Origin: Sordaria brevicollis
Lineage: Eukaryota > Ascomycota > Sordariomycetes > Sordariales > Sordariaceae
NCBI GenBank assembly: GCA_033439795.1
Contig: JAUTDP010000001.1
Span: 5,580,001 to 5,644,000 of the forward strand
Length of the DNA: 64,000 nucleotides
Reading direction: 5' to 3'
Part shown: positions 1 through 10,117 of the stretch, piece by piece
Layout of the letters: every line of letters starts with the position of its first letter
How positions within the stretch are numbered: the first letter of the stretch is position 1
Position numbers and translations under genes: made by a program
The notes under the pieces: generated by a model
Told to the model about the DNA's origin: nothing
Databases searched by the model: none
Seen by the model: only the letters and a program-made list of their open reading frames with translations

Positions 1-81
<81 letters not shown>

Positions 82-391
82 ATACAAAGATGACCTCGAC
101 ATACAGAACAATACGAGTGGGTTCCAGAGAAGCATCAGTCCATCTCCTGAGAGCCATCGCCATGAACAAGAGCAACACGAGGATGGGGGCCACGATGCAT
201 CAGACATGGGCAACGTATCCCCGGAGGACGAGGAGGAGGACAACGAGTCCCACAAACAAGAGCAAGAGCAGCCTCACACTTTCACTCTCAACAACCAGGA
301 AGAGCAGTGTCAGCTTGAGGTTGGTGGTCAGCCCCCTCAAGTCAGGGACCAGCTTGGACAAGTTTACTTGCTGAAGTCCGATGCCCCGGTC

Positions 392-438
<47 letters not shown>

Positions 439-739
439 GCAGCAGCAACAGCAGCAGCAGCAGGAGCAGCAACAGCAACAGCAGAAACAACAGCAACAAC
501 AGCAACAGGAACAGAAGCGGCGTGTTCAATACCAAACTGTCCTACGGGAACATCAGCAACAGCAACGGCAACAGCAACATGCTCTCGAGTCTTCCGGTGA
601 ATACCTTTTTAAGCTTAGGGAGGTTGAAAAGGAGGTAAAGAAGGCTATGGCTAAAGTGCATGTCCTGTCCTCATGGAGAAGAAGTAAGTCATCCTTCCCA
701 CCGCAGTTTTGGACGAGTCTATATTCACTTTCAACGTGA
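1..739 (+). CDS. polyglutamine / Asp-Asn repeat protein, 5' end outside window
   Basis: The frame is open from base 2 to the stop at 737-739, so the gene begins left of the window. It opens with 13 Asp-Asn pairs (2-79), then an acidic Glu/Gln/His-rich stretch, a segment ending near VYLLKSDAPV, a long Gln tract (about 392-513) interrupted by Glu and Lys, a second short Gln run (551-579) and a charged possible helix (LREVEKEVKKAMAKVH). No domain is recognised. The 3' end is uncertain. A GTAAGT at 684 suggests splicing; joining 683 to 826 (142-nt intron, TCTAAC branch, GGCAG acceptor) continues the frame, and a second intron 1096-1157 would carry it to a stop at 1492. That reading conflicts with the frame favoured by the duplicated unit downstream, so only the continuous part is annotated. 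Long Gln and Asp-Asn tracts are common in fungal regulatory proteins, but no function is inferred. Confidence 0.6.
2..79 (+). repeat. hexanucleotide microsatellite (GACAAC)13
   Basis: Thirteen perfect GACAAC units run to the left edge, so the true length is unknown. The array is in frame with the open reading frame and encodes alternating Asp and Asn. Its unit is a multiple of three, so length changes would keep the frame. Confidence 0.95.
392..513 (+). repeat. CAG/CAA polyglutamine tract
   Basis: Mixed CAG and CAA codons encode an interrupted Gln tract with single Glu and Lys codons. Codon mixing usually slows repeat expansion. The reverse complement is a long poly-Leu open frame, which is only a shadow. 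Confidence 0.9.
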
Positions 740-1256
740 ATTCGCCGCTTATGGTGCATACGAGGATTTCCTACATTTACGGTCTTCGAAACAAGATACC
801 TCTAGGTCTAACTCTTGGTGGGCAGGTGGTACTGGAACTCCAGCCGCGCGTCGTGAATATCAAGGCCTCGCAAAATCATCGCGTTTTCCTGGTTCTGACC
901 AAAAAGTTACCTCCGGGCTTAAGGGTAAGTGGACTAACGGTGCCGGGACAAAGGCTGGCAAATATTCAACTGGTAGTACCAGTCCCGCCTCCTCCGGTGG
1001 TTCCTCGTTGCAGCAGGCTACAAGCATAGACGCCTTGGCCAGTAGTAAACCCAGCGACACCAGCAACGAGCGGGAGGCCATGTCCTCGTGGAGAGGTAAG
1101 TCTCAACAACCACCGTGTCTCTAAACCGGGTCTATACTAACTCCTCGTATGAAGTAGCCCTACGGCGTAGACCTCAAAGCCCCCCACAATCCTCGAATCT
1201 TCCCAGTCCTGACCAACAAAAATCCTCCAAGTGGTGTGGTAGTTTGTCTAGCATGA
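660..1256 (+). other. duplicated exon-intron unit, probable coding exons of uncertain gene
   Basis: Two related units lie in tandem. Unit A has an exon end reading CPHGEE before GTAAGT (684), then after an intron ending at 825 an exon reading VNIKASQNHRVFLVLTKK. Unit B has CPRGE before GTAAGT (1096), then after an intron ending at 1157 an exon reading VDLKAPHNPRIFPVLTNK. About 68% of 66 aligned bases match without gaps. Mismatches concentrate at the third codon position of this frame, as expected for protein coding. A model of 660-683, 826-924, 1030-1095 and 1158-1256 keeps one frame, with introns 684-825, 925-1029 and 1096-1157. How it joins the polyglutamine frame upstream is unresolved. 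No family is recognised. Confidence 0.45.
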
Positions 1257-1492
1257 TTTCTGGCCACGATACAATTCCTGGCTACTATGCACCTGCTGGG
1301 ATCAATCACGCCTCCTCCTTCAATGATTCCATGTTGCAGCAGGGTACAGACATGGTGGACCCCAATGCCAACGTCCCATTTTGTCCCTCGCCATCGAATG
1401 ACAATAAGGACGGGTTTGAAGAAGTGTTGAGGCTTTCCAAATCACTAGCTTTGGTCCGGCCTTACACCCCCTCCTGGTGCATGACCCGCTAA

Positions 1493-2373
1493 AGAAAACA
1501 ATGTGGCTTGTACATGTGAGGATCTGAGGATTCGTACACAAATAATGGAGGGCGGGGTTTTTGGTCGTAACATGTAAGTGATGTGAAGATGGGGAAATAT
1601 ATACTTGGTTTCCCGGTGGCGGGTGGATGGGGTTCCTTTCCCAATGGTATGTACACTATCTGCAACTCGGCAAGCTTCAGACTGAACCAGGCAAAGGAAG
1701 AGGGGATTTTGTTTTGGGATGACTTTATCTAATGGAACTATATAACCGCCAGTTCTTCAAAACGCCGCCTCAGTATTGACTCCGGGTCTCCCGAAATTTT
1801 CCCAAGAAACGCAACTGATAATCCAACAGGTTCAAAACCCAACTCCGAAGTCAACAGAAGAACAAAACCGCCATGAAATAAAGTGTGCGTTCCACCGGGA
1901 TCCGGTACTGGTCAATCCAGGCCTTTGAGCACGTTAGGTACGCAGATACTCCACCACCAAGAAACTGATGAGAGGTAGTACCGCGAACGTGAACATCCAA
2001 ATGGGCCACATCCCGAAGCCAAACTCAAACTCCCGATTTCATCACCCTTCCTTTGCAGATATTGTGCTTTTTGAGGCGGAGCAACAACGTCCTAACCTGA
2101 AGGAACAAAGTTGCGTCGCTCGGGTATCTGCGATCATCACCAGTCCCGACTGGTAGGAGCGAACGACGTTCTTTCCTTCTTTCTCTTCTTTCCCTCGTTC
2201 TCTCCTCTAATCTTTCCATTAGATCTTTTACTCTTTGCTGACCCCCTTTTCTTCTAGTCATCTTCTCCATCTCTCTCCCCTTTACGCCTTCTTTCTCTCT
2301 CGAACAATCTCTCTCCCTCGCTCCTTCCCATCCACCCTCTTTGCATTATTACCCAAAAATGCCACCAAGTTCT
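1493..2373. other. intergenic, pyrimidine-rich
   Basis: No convincing gene. Bases 2160-2345 are strongly C/T-rich on the plus strand. Read on the minus strand, 2025-2270 is open and encodes a short basic Arg/Glu-rich helix-like segment, which might be a downstream exon of the minus-strand Cys-rich gene at 2374-2613; no good donor supports that. Confidence 0.5.
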
Positions 2374-2613
2374 TCATTTCCCACCCCCAACCCCCGTCGT
2401 CGTATCCACCGCACCCCCAACAGCAGTCCCCTCCTCCATCCAATTCGCCGAAACACCACTCTTACACTCCTCGCAAGACTCGGCCATCCTGATAGTTTGC
2501 CAAATCTGTCGCTCGCCGCACCGAGTCTGGATCATGCTGGCCGAGGGACAAAAGCGGGCGAAGGAGAGGGTGACGTGTTTGCAGGTGAACGCGTGGGCGT
2601 AGTATTGGCACAT
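2374..2613 (-). CDS. small Cys-rich conserved fungal protein (MCQYYAH type)
   Basis: The 79-residue product starts MCQYYAHAFTCKHV and has regularly spaced Cys and His: Cys2, Cys11 and His13, then Cys in FARFCPS, TRCGER and ESCEEC. This N-terminal pattern (CxYYAH...CKH...ARFC...CG.RQIW) is familiar from short uncharacterised proteins of filamentous ascomycetes, and the Cys/His spacing suggests metal binding, though neither point is proven here. The open frame extends 91 codons upstream to 2886, but the Met at 2613 matches the recognised start of such proteins. The C-terminus is Gly/Val/Thr-rich and may be incomplete: related proteins often carry an Arg/Glu-rich tail, and such a segment lies in another frame at 2025-2270. 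Moderate confidence that it is a gene; function unknown. Confidence 0.5.
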   Translation of the reverse strand: MCQYYAHAFTCKHVTLSFARFCPSASMIQTRCGERQIWQTIRMAESCEECKSGVSANWMEEGTAVGGAVDTTTGVGGGK

Positions 2614-5600
2614 TGCTTTTTGTCCTCTCCAAGGGGCGATTGGGTTGGCGTTGAGGGTTGATGACTTGATGTTGTGGGCTTTGAGTGGAACGTGGATACG
2701 ACTGAGGTCTGATCTGTCAGAGGTGAGATGCCGGGTTTTGGGTTGGTGATTAATGAAGAGGAGGTGTTGGTGGATGGCGGTTGAGTGTCTTATGGGTGAT
2801 CTCTTAGGCTTCGAGAAATGTGCTGGTTGTCTGATCTCTCGAGTTGATATTCGAGAACGGCAGGGAGTAGGTGAAATTATAAGCAAGTGGTATAGTTGAC
2901 GATTGAGGGCCGAATTGGTGGTTGTGTGTCTATAGATCTAATGGCAAGTCGTTTTGTCTATGCTACTGGTTCGGTATAGTCCGTGGGTAATGAAGTTGAG
3001 ATGACGATATCGATGGAGACTGGGCCCTGATCCAGGAACAGTGCGGTAGGACTCCTTGAGTATAAGAACGTCTGAAAACCCAGCAATCGCAAATTGTCCT
3101 TTTGTGTCTTGAAAATAACAGATTGAGTTTTGTAGTCTTTTTACCTCGGAAAAAAAATGAATGGTGTTTCCAAATTGTAAAAGCTAAAAAGAGTGGCGAC
3201 AGTCTGACACGCCTGTGCACAGCTGAGATGTCGGACAAAACGTCGTTGTCTCCATCTGTTCGAGTGTCCGGACCGTCGTTCATTATATACAGCTGAAGAT
3301 GGAGAGATAAGTTGTGATGCAAGCCGTCGTGGTTCCCAAATCTAAGAGGCTCAGCGATCCCGTATCACCAGTCTGGAGCTGAGCCGCACTCGTGCAGGCA
3401 TCCAAGTTTAACTGCGTATGTTTTCATCTGTATCTGATCCAACCAGTCTTTCACCATTTTAGGCTCTGACTCATTGACCGCGTAGAAAGCGCCAACACTG
3501 GCTGACTTGTAGGCGAGTGTCTAGGTTTTGCCATGGTTTGCGATGATCGACGATAAATATAATTCTTCCCGCTCCTGAAGCCCAATACTGAAACCGACAA
3601 ACAACCCTCAGCCTGTGCCGAGTGTCAGAGTTAGAGAGAAGAAGACTGATGTTTCGGACAGGAAAGAAAAAAGTAGCAATCTCAGAAAATGAACCATGGT
3701 GAAATCCGGATTCGTCACCATGGCTTCGAAAATCTTACATGCGTAGATAGGGCTGCATTCATACCTAGGCACACACAAGTACTCGACAGATGCACATCTG
3801 GATTGTGCATTAGTGTAGGCATGCCACTAGGCAGCCACATAGGCAGACAGATTAGATCACAGAAGTGCCGGGTATGGATAGCCCGAGCCGTTGAACGTTG
3901 GTGGACGACTTGACAGGTCAGATTGATAAGAGCTGCCATAGCGGTTTGCAAATTCTTGGCGAGGTTGGTTGTTCTGACGTCTGGTCCCAAAATTTGGAAC
4001 AGAGCCTCAACCATGGAACATGTAAATCTTCATCCGCATCCGGGAAGGCTGCCGTGATATTGATCCTACTCGGGTTGATGACTCCCGGCCAGGAGAGATA
4101 TGATAAGAGCCAGGCGGTTTTTTTCTTGACCGCTTATCGAGGATGCTATCAGCTAATATCATATATGCTGTGTAAATAAGAACAAGATGACCATGTGGTG
4201 TACCGTGCAGGAGAAATAAAACTTGGCTAGACTATCTGCCGGCAGCTAGCCTTGAGATACCCTCGCTGTTGTTCTTATAAGTGGGTTGCCGTACGCGGAA
4301 CATTGCTGGCACCAATGATAACTGCCGGACTCACTTGAGTATCCAGACTGTAACCGGATTTTATGTAATAGCCCATTCTGAGACCATGACGACGATGAGG
4401 TGCACAGGGTTCAATCTTGACTTTCGGGAATTAGATATTTAAGAAGAAAGTAGCACAGACTCGGGACACGGAAGTGAGACTTCTTCACTGCCGTGCATCT
4501 CTTGTCCCAGGTTGTATTTGTAGAAGCCAACACCATGATGAGAAACCACGTAGCAAATGAATCCGAAGCAACACAAGAGCGTGCGGGTGCGACGCGGCGA
4601 CAAGTTCCATCGCAGGTTCGTAGTATACCTAGGTAGTGCTCGTGGCATCCGAGTGAAAGTAACAGCCACGAGGATGTTGGCGCACAAAGAAAAGGAGGCA
4701 ACAAGAGTCCCCTTTTCTGCGGTTTGTTACGAGTTCGGTCCGAGGTGATAAGGGGTTGAAAAAGAAAAGAAGCTATTTTGAAGTGATCGGATGTTCGTCC
4801 GAGTGTGAGTGTGCTGGCGCTTGCTGAGTCCTGATATTTCGCTTGTCGGCTCTCAGGCCTCAGCTGTTTGAGGGTTTCAGCTTCAACAGAAAGTGTCCCA
4901 TTCCCAAAATAGGTGTTCTGGTAACGCCGTACCATGTAAATAAGGCATAGGCGGGCATCGTTACGCAACTCGCGTAAGTGACCGTAACATATGGCGGCAG
5001 GCACGTTGCACTAGACCCTCCAGCGCCCCGTGCACACCTGGTCTTCCATTTCCACCATGTCATCTTTTCGTTTCCCGTCCCTGTGCTTGGGTTCATCGTC
5101 GATCAGATCTCAACTTCAATCTCACATCACATCCACTCTTCGGCTTCTCCCTGCTTCAACTTGACATCTCCGCTATACCCATATTTCGAGGACGGCTTTC
5201 TACACCATATTTTTCATCCACGTAACGCACCCGTCAATCTGGCATTTTCTCTCCTGACCCAATCTATATCGGCTGCCCTGCATTGGTCTTCCACATGGTG
5301 TTCCAAGCCCTGGATGGAACATGAGCTGGGGGTAACCTCAGCCGAGTAACCCAAGTGGGCATGCCCGACCGGGACCCGACCGGACTGGACGCACACACTT
5401 TAGGGCACCTCCAGGGCATCATGCGCCAACCCAGATGATTGAACGACGGCCGTCCCGGTGGACAACTCATCCTGCATAGACTATTCATCCATTTCCATTC
5501 GCTTTACAATTCCAACGTCGACCTATCGTCGCTCGCCAACCGCCTTCTGTATGACATAACCTCCGTCACGGTCGCATTTCGAATTTGCCTTCTGGAAGAC

Positions 5601-7629
5601 ACTTGCTCCCCCTACTCCCCCGAGAAGCTGCCCTGCTTTTTGCGAGACTCGAGATTTGGCCGCCGCCATCGTCCACCTTCAAGCCTTCAATTTCCGCTGA
5701 GGAGACGAGTTCGACGACGTTCCGTGGGTATTGGTCTTCGAGGTCTCACTTCTATCCATCCTGGATCCTGGACTCATGGACTCCCGTGGCTTGCGCAAGA
5801 ACCTCGGATGCCGTTCCCATGTTTCCCCTAAGCTTTGCTACAAGTTGAAAGTTTCCATTGTGCCGTTGTTTCGAGGTGCGCCAAAACAGCTGGGGGTCCC
5901 AGTGAACTGTGCATCCCGCAACGCTCGTTCATGCACAGAATCTTCGTCCAGTGTTGCCCTTGGAAGTTTCGCTGCAGCCTGCAAGATTGTTCGGTTGGCT
6001 TGGTTGGCTCCAACCCGCATCACAGTCGCAGCCAGCATCGCAACACCCCGTACCTCCCGCTATGTACGCTACTACAGCAGGCACAACAGCCCTGACCGAG
6101 GTCGAATCTCCGCGTTTGTCCCCAGTTCCCGTCTTTGTTAGCTCAAATTCGGCCCCTTGTCTCGAGATTCACAGCTCTTCGTGCCCACTTTGTAACATCC
6201 CCCACAGCAAAGCGCCGTCTTTCCCCAGTGCGGCTATCTGCTTTTTTCATCTCATCTCATCTTATATCACAGTAACATTCGGTACACGCGCCCGCGGCTG
6301 TTGCTTCATACCAGGTCGACTGCTGTCCACTGACGTTAGCCTTGCCGCCGCTCAATCGAAACACCCCAACCCAGGTCGGCTCTCTTGCCCGTGATCGTGG
6401 ACGTCGACCGGAGCCAAAAAGGCACACACGCTGGGAAAACGGGGCGTCTGACGTCGCAGGGTCTTGTGGGGGCCCACCTTCAAGGCTAGACCGGCTGGGA
6501 CTGGCTGGTCGGCCCCGGTCAAGACTACCAGGAACAGCTGGAGAGGTACCGGGTACCTTGCAAAGGCATTCGACCTGCTTTCCTAGCTCGTGGTTAGCCT
6601 GTTTTCGGCGCTGGTTTGCTGGGTCTGCTGGGGCTTGAACTTGCTCGCTTCCTCACTGCTGGAGACTTTCACAAGTTTTGCGCTGCGCATTTCCATCAAA
6701 ATCTATCAACAGGTGGTCCGTTCACACCGCCCCCGTGTCTCTTTTTAAAGAAGCAAAGGGGTCCTGGTCGAGGTCCTCTCTGGATGGTCCCACGCGTCCC
6801 AGTGACAACCTCTGTTTCCCCTGCAGCAACCCGGGGCTTACAGGTACCAGTGACTCCAAACCCTCTCCGGCTTGTTGGCGACGGCGATTGCGACCTGATT
6901 GCGACTGCGACTGCGCGCGCCACATCAATCGGTAAACACCTCCTTGAAAAAGACCCAACACCGTCGCCATGCCCTGCCCCAGACCTCCAAAGCCCTCTGT
7001 CCGTCTCCATTCTTGAGCCTCAACTTTTTTTTTCATCTCTCACACGCCTCACTCTTTTGCTAACACCATTGCCGCCGTCAAGCTCCTGATTGGCCCGTTC
7101 TGGTGGACACATTGCTACCTTGGTGGCCTCCCTTCGACCTAGTACACTTTGCTCTTCAGTCTGATATCTGGTGAGTTTTCATCCAGTCAACTCATGAAGT
7201 ATGCCAAGGTCTATGAGTTCTAAACAAAGCCACAGTGCCTAAGTTCATTTTCACAAAGACTATATTTGATTGACAGTCTCCCGTTGGGGCCCTTGGACGA
7301 AGCCCTTCGTTCATCTTTCAGCTATACACCAATTCTTTCTGTGCAAAATTTGTGCTAGGGTCGACAGAATTCTCACCACTGACGCAACACACGAATCCGA
7401 TTATCTCGGCAGTCTCTCGTTTAACTTATCATCTTCATTGGGCCAATTTGCCTCTCTCAGTTAGCGAAGGGTCAGTTCGTCGACATTGAGCACGAGCACG
7501 AGTTCACCATCACTTCGATCCTCGGACATCATCCGACTCCTGACAGTTGGACTACTGGATTTGTTTGTTCGGCGCCAAAAGTTATCGTACGGAGAGCATC
7601 AGTCGAACCGATCGCGAAATCTTGACTTC
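2614..7629. other. long gene-poor stretch upstream of the 14-3-3-like gene
   Basis: About 5 kb without a supported coding gene. Several open frames of 60-200 codons (for example minus 4411-5004 and plus 5909-6394) have no recognisable domain and overlap others on the opposite strand. From about 5050 the plus strand becomes C/T-rich, typical of long fungal promoters and 5' leaders. The leader of the 14-3-3-like gene may start in the last kilobase and be spliced (7171-7276). Confidence 0.5.
7171..7276 (+). other. probable 5' leader intron of the 14-3-3-like gene
   Basis: GTGAGT at 7171 and TTGACAG ending at 7276 bound a 106-nt segment with intron-like ends, about 350 nt upstream of the start codon. 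RNA evidence is needed; nothing in the coding frame tests it. Confidence 0.4.
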
Positions 7630-8562
7630 ATGGCTTCCTCGGAGATCGACCAAAAATTTCTTGGCAAGCTTGCCCGGCTAGTCGAGAATGAGAACCCCCT
7701 GCTTTCATCCGTCCTCTTCAAAATCCTAGGGTTGTCGATAAACCTCTCGAGTCAGCTCATAACCGCACGGAAACAGCGCCGACAGGATGGAAGCTCGGGA
7801 AACCCGCCGCTAGACCTTCATCTTCACATCATATGGTTGTCACGGGAGGGGTTACTACTGCTCGATCAATATGTCCTTCCATCGGCAACGTTGAAGAAGA
7901 ATGTCGAACTCAAAATCCTAGCATACAAGCTGCTAGCTTCGTTCTATCACATCATCGTCCTATTTCACAATACGCCACCGGTTACGACGATAGGAACCAA
8001 CACTCCAGAAGGCAGTGTAACGAACGGGCTCGACAAGGGGAAGGGGGTAGCAAAGGGCAATGGCACATACGGCCATGGTGCGTCAAAGTCGATATCAGAA
8101 GGGGGGCCCGTAGGCCCACCGCCAGGTTTTGGTCCACAATCACCAACGGCCTTCCTGATGAAGCCCGGAGATTATCTACCACTGGCTCAGCAATGCTTCA
8201 AGGAAGCTATTCAGCTTGCCGAACAGCATCTCTGGGGATCACACTCGCTACGGCTTTCGGTCAAAACGGAGTACGCAGCATTCCTTTACGAATGCGTTCA
8301 CGATGCCGAGGCTAGCCGAAAACTCGCCAAGGAAACCATTTCGGAGGTGTACGAGGCCACTGAAGGCATCGATAACGACATGTTTAACGACGCATGTGAG
8401 CTTGTTACAGTCTTGGGAAAAATGATGAAGCGTGGCCTTGGGTCGAACAACACTCTTCGAAGCAAGGGTCATGCAACATCGAATTCGGGCTCGCAGGGGA
8501 CACCCAGAATCGAACAGACAGAGTCTCAGGCACCAGTCACAGCTCCGCCAGGGATGATATGA
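7630..8562 (+). CDS. 14-3-3-like protein with long internal insertion
   Basis: The 310-residue protein resembles the 14-3-3 fold. Residues 69-112 (SREGLLLLDQYVLP, then ELKILAYKLLASFYH) match the helix pair that in 14-3-3 reads like LLDxxLIP...YKMKGDYHRY. Residues 186-252 (FKEAIQLAEQHL, TEYAAFLYECV, ASRKLAKETISEVYEA) match the helices around FYYEI...KACxLAKxAFDxAI. Between them is an insertion of about 70 residues rich in Gly, Pro, Lys and Thr (113-182). The tail is Ser/Thr/Gln-rich. The Arg-Tyr pair that binds phosphate in 14-3-3 aligns with Ile-Ile (108-109), and the helix-7 Asn aligns with Glu, so classical phosphopeptide binding may be lost. The frame is open further upstream (to 7486), but 7630 is the first ATG. 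This is a divergent family member, not the standard fungal 14-3-3. Family assignment is by eye. Confidence 0.65.
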   Translation: MASSEIDQKFLGKLARLVENENPLLSSVLFKILGLSINLSSQLITARKQRRQDGSSGNPPLDLHLHIIWLSREGLLLLDQYVLPSATLKKNVELKILAYKLLASFYHIIVLFHNTPPVTTIGTNTPEGSVTNGLDKGKGVAKGNGTYGHGASKSISEGGPVGPPPGFGPQSPTAFLMKPGDYLPLAQQCFKEAIQLAEQHLWGSHSLRLSVKTEYAAFLYECVHDAEASRKLAKETISEVYEATEGIDNDMFNDACELVTVLGKMMKRGLGSNNTLRSKGHATSNSGSQGTPRIEQTESQAPVTAPPGMI

Positions 8563-10117
8563 TGAGAGAATGAGACGTCAGTTACCTTCCCACACCGCTC
8601 TGGAAGGGGAAAATTCAAGTTCAGACGTCCGAGAAAAAAAACGCTGAGGACGCCCACCACGGCAGCCAAACACGATGGAACACGGCCCGGTCGCAGGGGT
8701 CTGCCGACGGACTGAAACGTCCAGGAACCTGGTTCTATGCGTCAATCGTCGAACACCACGAAGAACTCGGATCCCGGATGTCGATCTTGCACTATGACAT
8801 CATTACCTATATACGATGTATATCAGCCTTTTGTTGTTATATACCCGAGTTATACGCTTCGTTTGTACCTGCGCCGTTCTATATCATACGCCATATACCA
8901 GTGCTCGAGCGCCCGGGAACCTTACCATTTTCGACATACCATATGAAGCGCAACTTCTCTTTTTATTCACATTTTGGGCTTCGCATAGTTCGCTACACAG
9001 CGACATCATGTCATTTCAGTTACGCCTTCATCGTTTCCTTTTCTGTTTTCCTGTATAGGCATTGCATATTTCTTGCTTCTTCCAGTTTGATACCCAAACG
9101 CGTCCGTTTTCGACCGATGGTGTCTTCGTCTTTTTTGTGGCTTTCTGCGTTGATACGATTTTGCTTTTGGGCGGTCCTCGGGAAAAAAGTTATGGTCTAA
9201 TGGGCGGTGGTAGTTTTGGATACTCATATGTCAGCTGTAGTTCGCTGTCATACATAACTTGTAACTGTGTAAATATCATTGAAGATTCGCCAAGAGATGA
9301 TGAGTTCGCTATCAGAATGTGAAAGACATGGTTGAGTTTGAAAAGGTGCACTGCAGTTATTCCGGAAGGATATCGGTCCAAGTACACCATATAGTGAGCG
9401 ATAGCATACTAACAGATTACTAGAAACTTGAGTGTTGCGACTCTACTAAAGGATAAGTGTAGGATGTGATATTGGTGAAACGAAGTCCGAGGAAAGACAA
9501 AACAAGATGTTGTCAAGAGAGTCCCGGAAAAATAGAAATATCTACCAGAGTCAAGCCAATTAGCTAACCTGTCAGGCCACCGTTTATGTAACCCATTGAA
9601 ACAGCATCTAAGGCATAGTTCACCCGTACTATTTCAACCCCGTGGAGAACATTGGCCTCTGAGTGTAAACAAAAGAAAAGGGGTGATTTTCGACCAAGCC
9701 AAGCGGGAGCATATCTGGGTTAGGGTTGATTGTTGATCGCTTCCCGTATCAAACGCTTGGCATTCGGCGCAACGAACATTCACCTCGAGTGGCGGCAGGC
9801 ATCCAACGTTCCAGTTCCCGTCCTCCAAAGTCGGAAGTTCAACCTTTTTCCTTTCCAGAACATCAACTTTCCAACAACAACCCAAGACAATCTCGAAAAG
9901 TCGAACTCTGGAACTTTTTTCCCCGATTCCTCCAAACAAACCACCTTTATCGCAATCGCAGAACCATCTTTCGGCCGAGCTTAACCTCCAAATCACCACC
10001 GCATTTCCAACCCTCTGCCGCATCGACTAGGCGCGACACTCTCCCAAAATCAACACCACCAAACAAACAAACCAACCGCCCGACTCGCGCGCAGCGAGTC
10101 TCCCCCCATAGCCCAAA
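8563..10117. other. intergenic between 14-3-3-like gene and KIN17
   Basis: The first part (to about 9300) is T-rich and fits a long 3' untranslated region. The last 300 nt are rich in CCA/ACC/AAC and probably hold the KIN17 promoter and leader. No gene is supported. Confidence 0.5.

Noticed and set aside
684..953. GTAAGT...AG segments of 23 nt (684-706) and 29 nt (925-953) that look like miniature introns
   Set aside because: They are shorter than introns known in filamentous fungi, and longer introns using the same donors (684-825, 925-1029) fit the duplicated-unit frames.
1115..1492. Frame continuing after intron 1096-1157 to a stop at 1492
   Set aside because: It fits the polyglutamine frame through two introns, but the codon-position divergence in the duplicated unit favours the other frame, so it is mentioned only as an alternative.
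4411..5004. 197-codon minus-strand frame
   Set aside because: No domain, mixed composition, overlapping frames on both strands, and no clear start context or partner exons.
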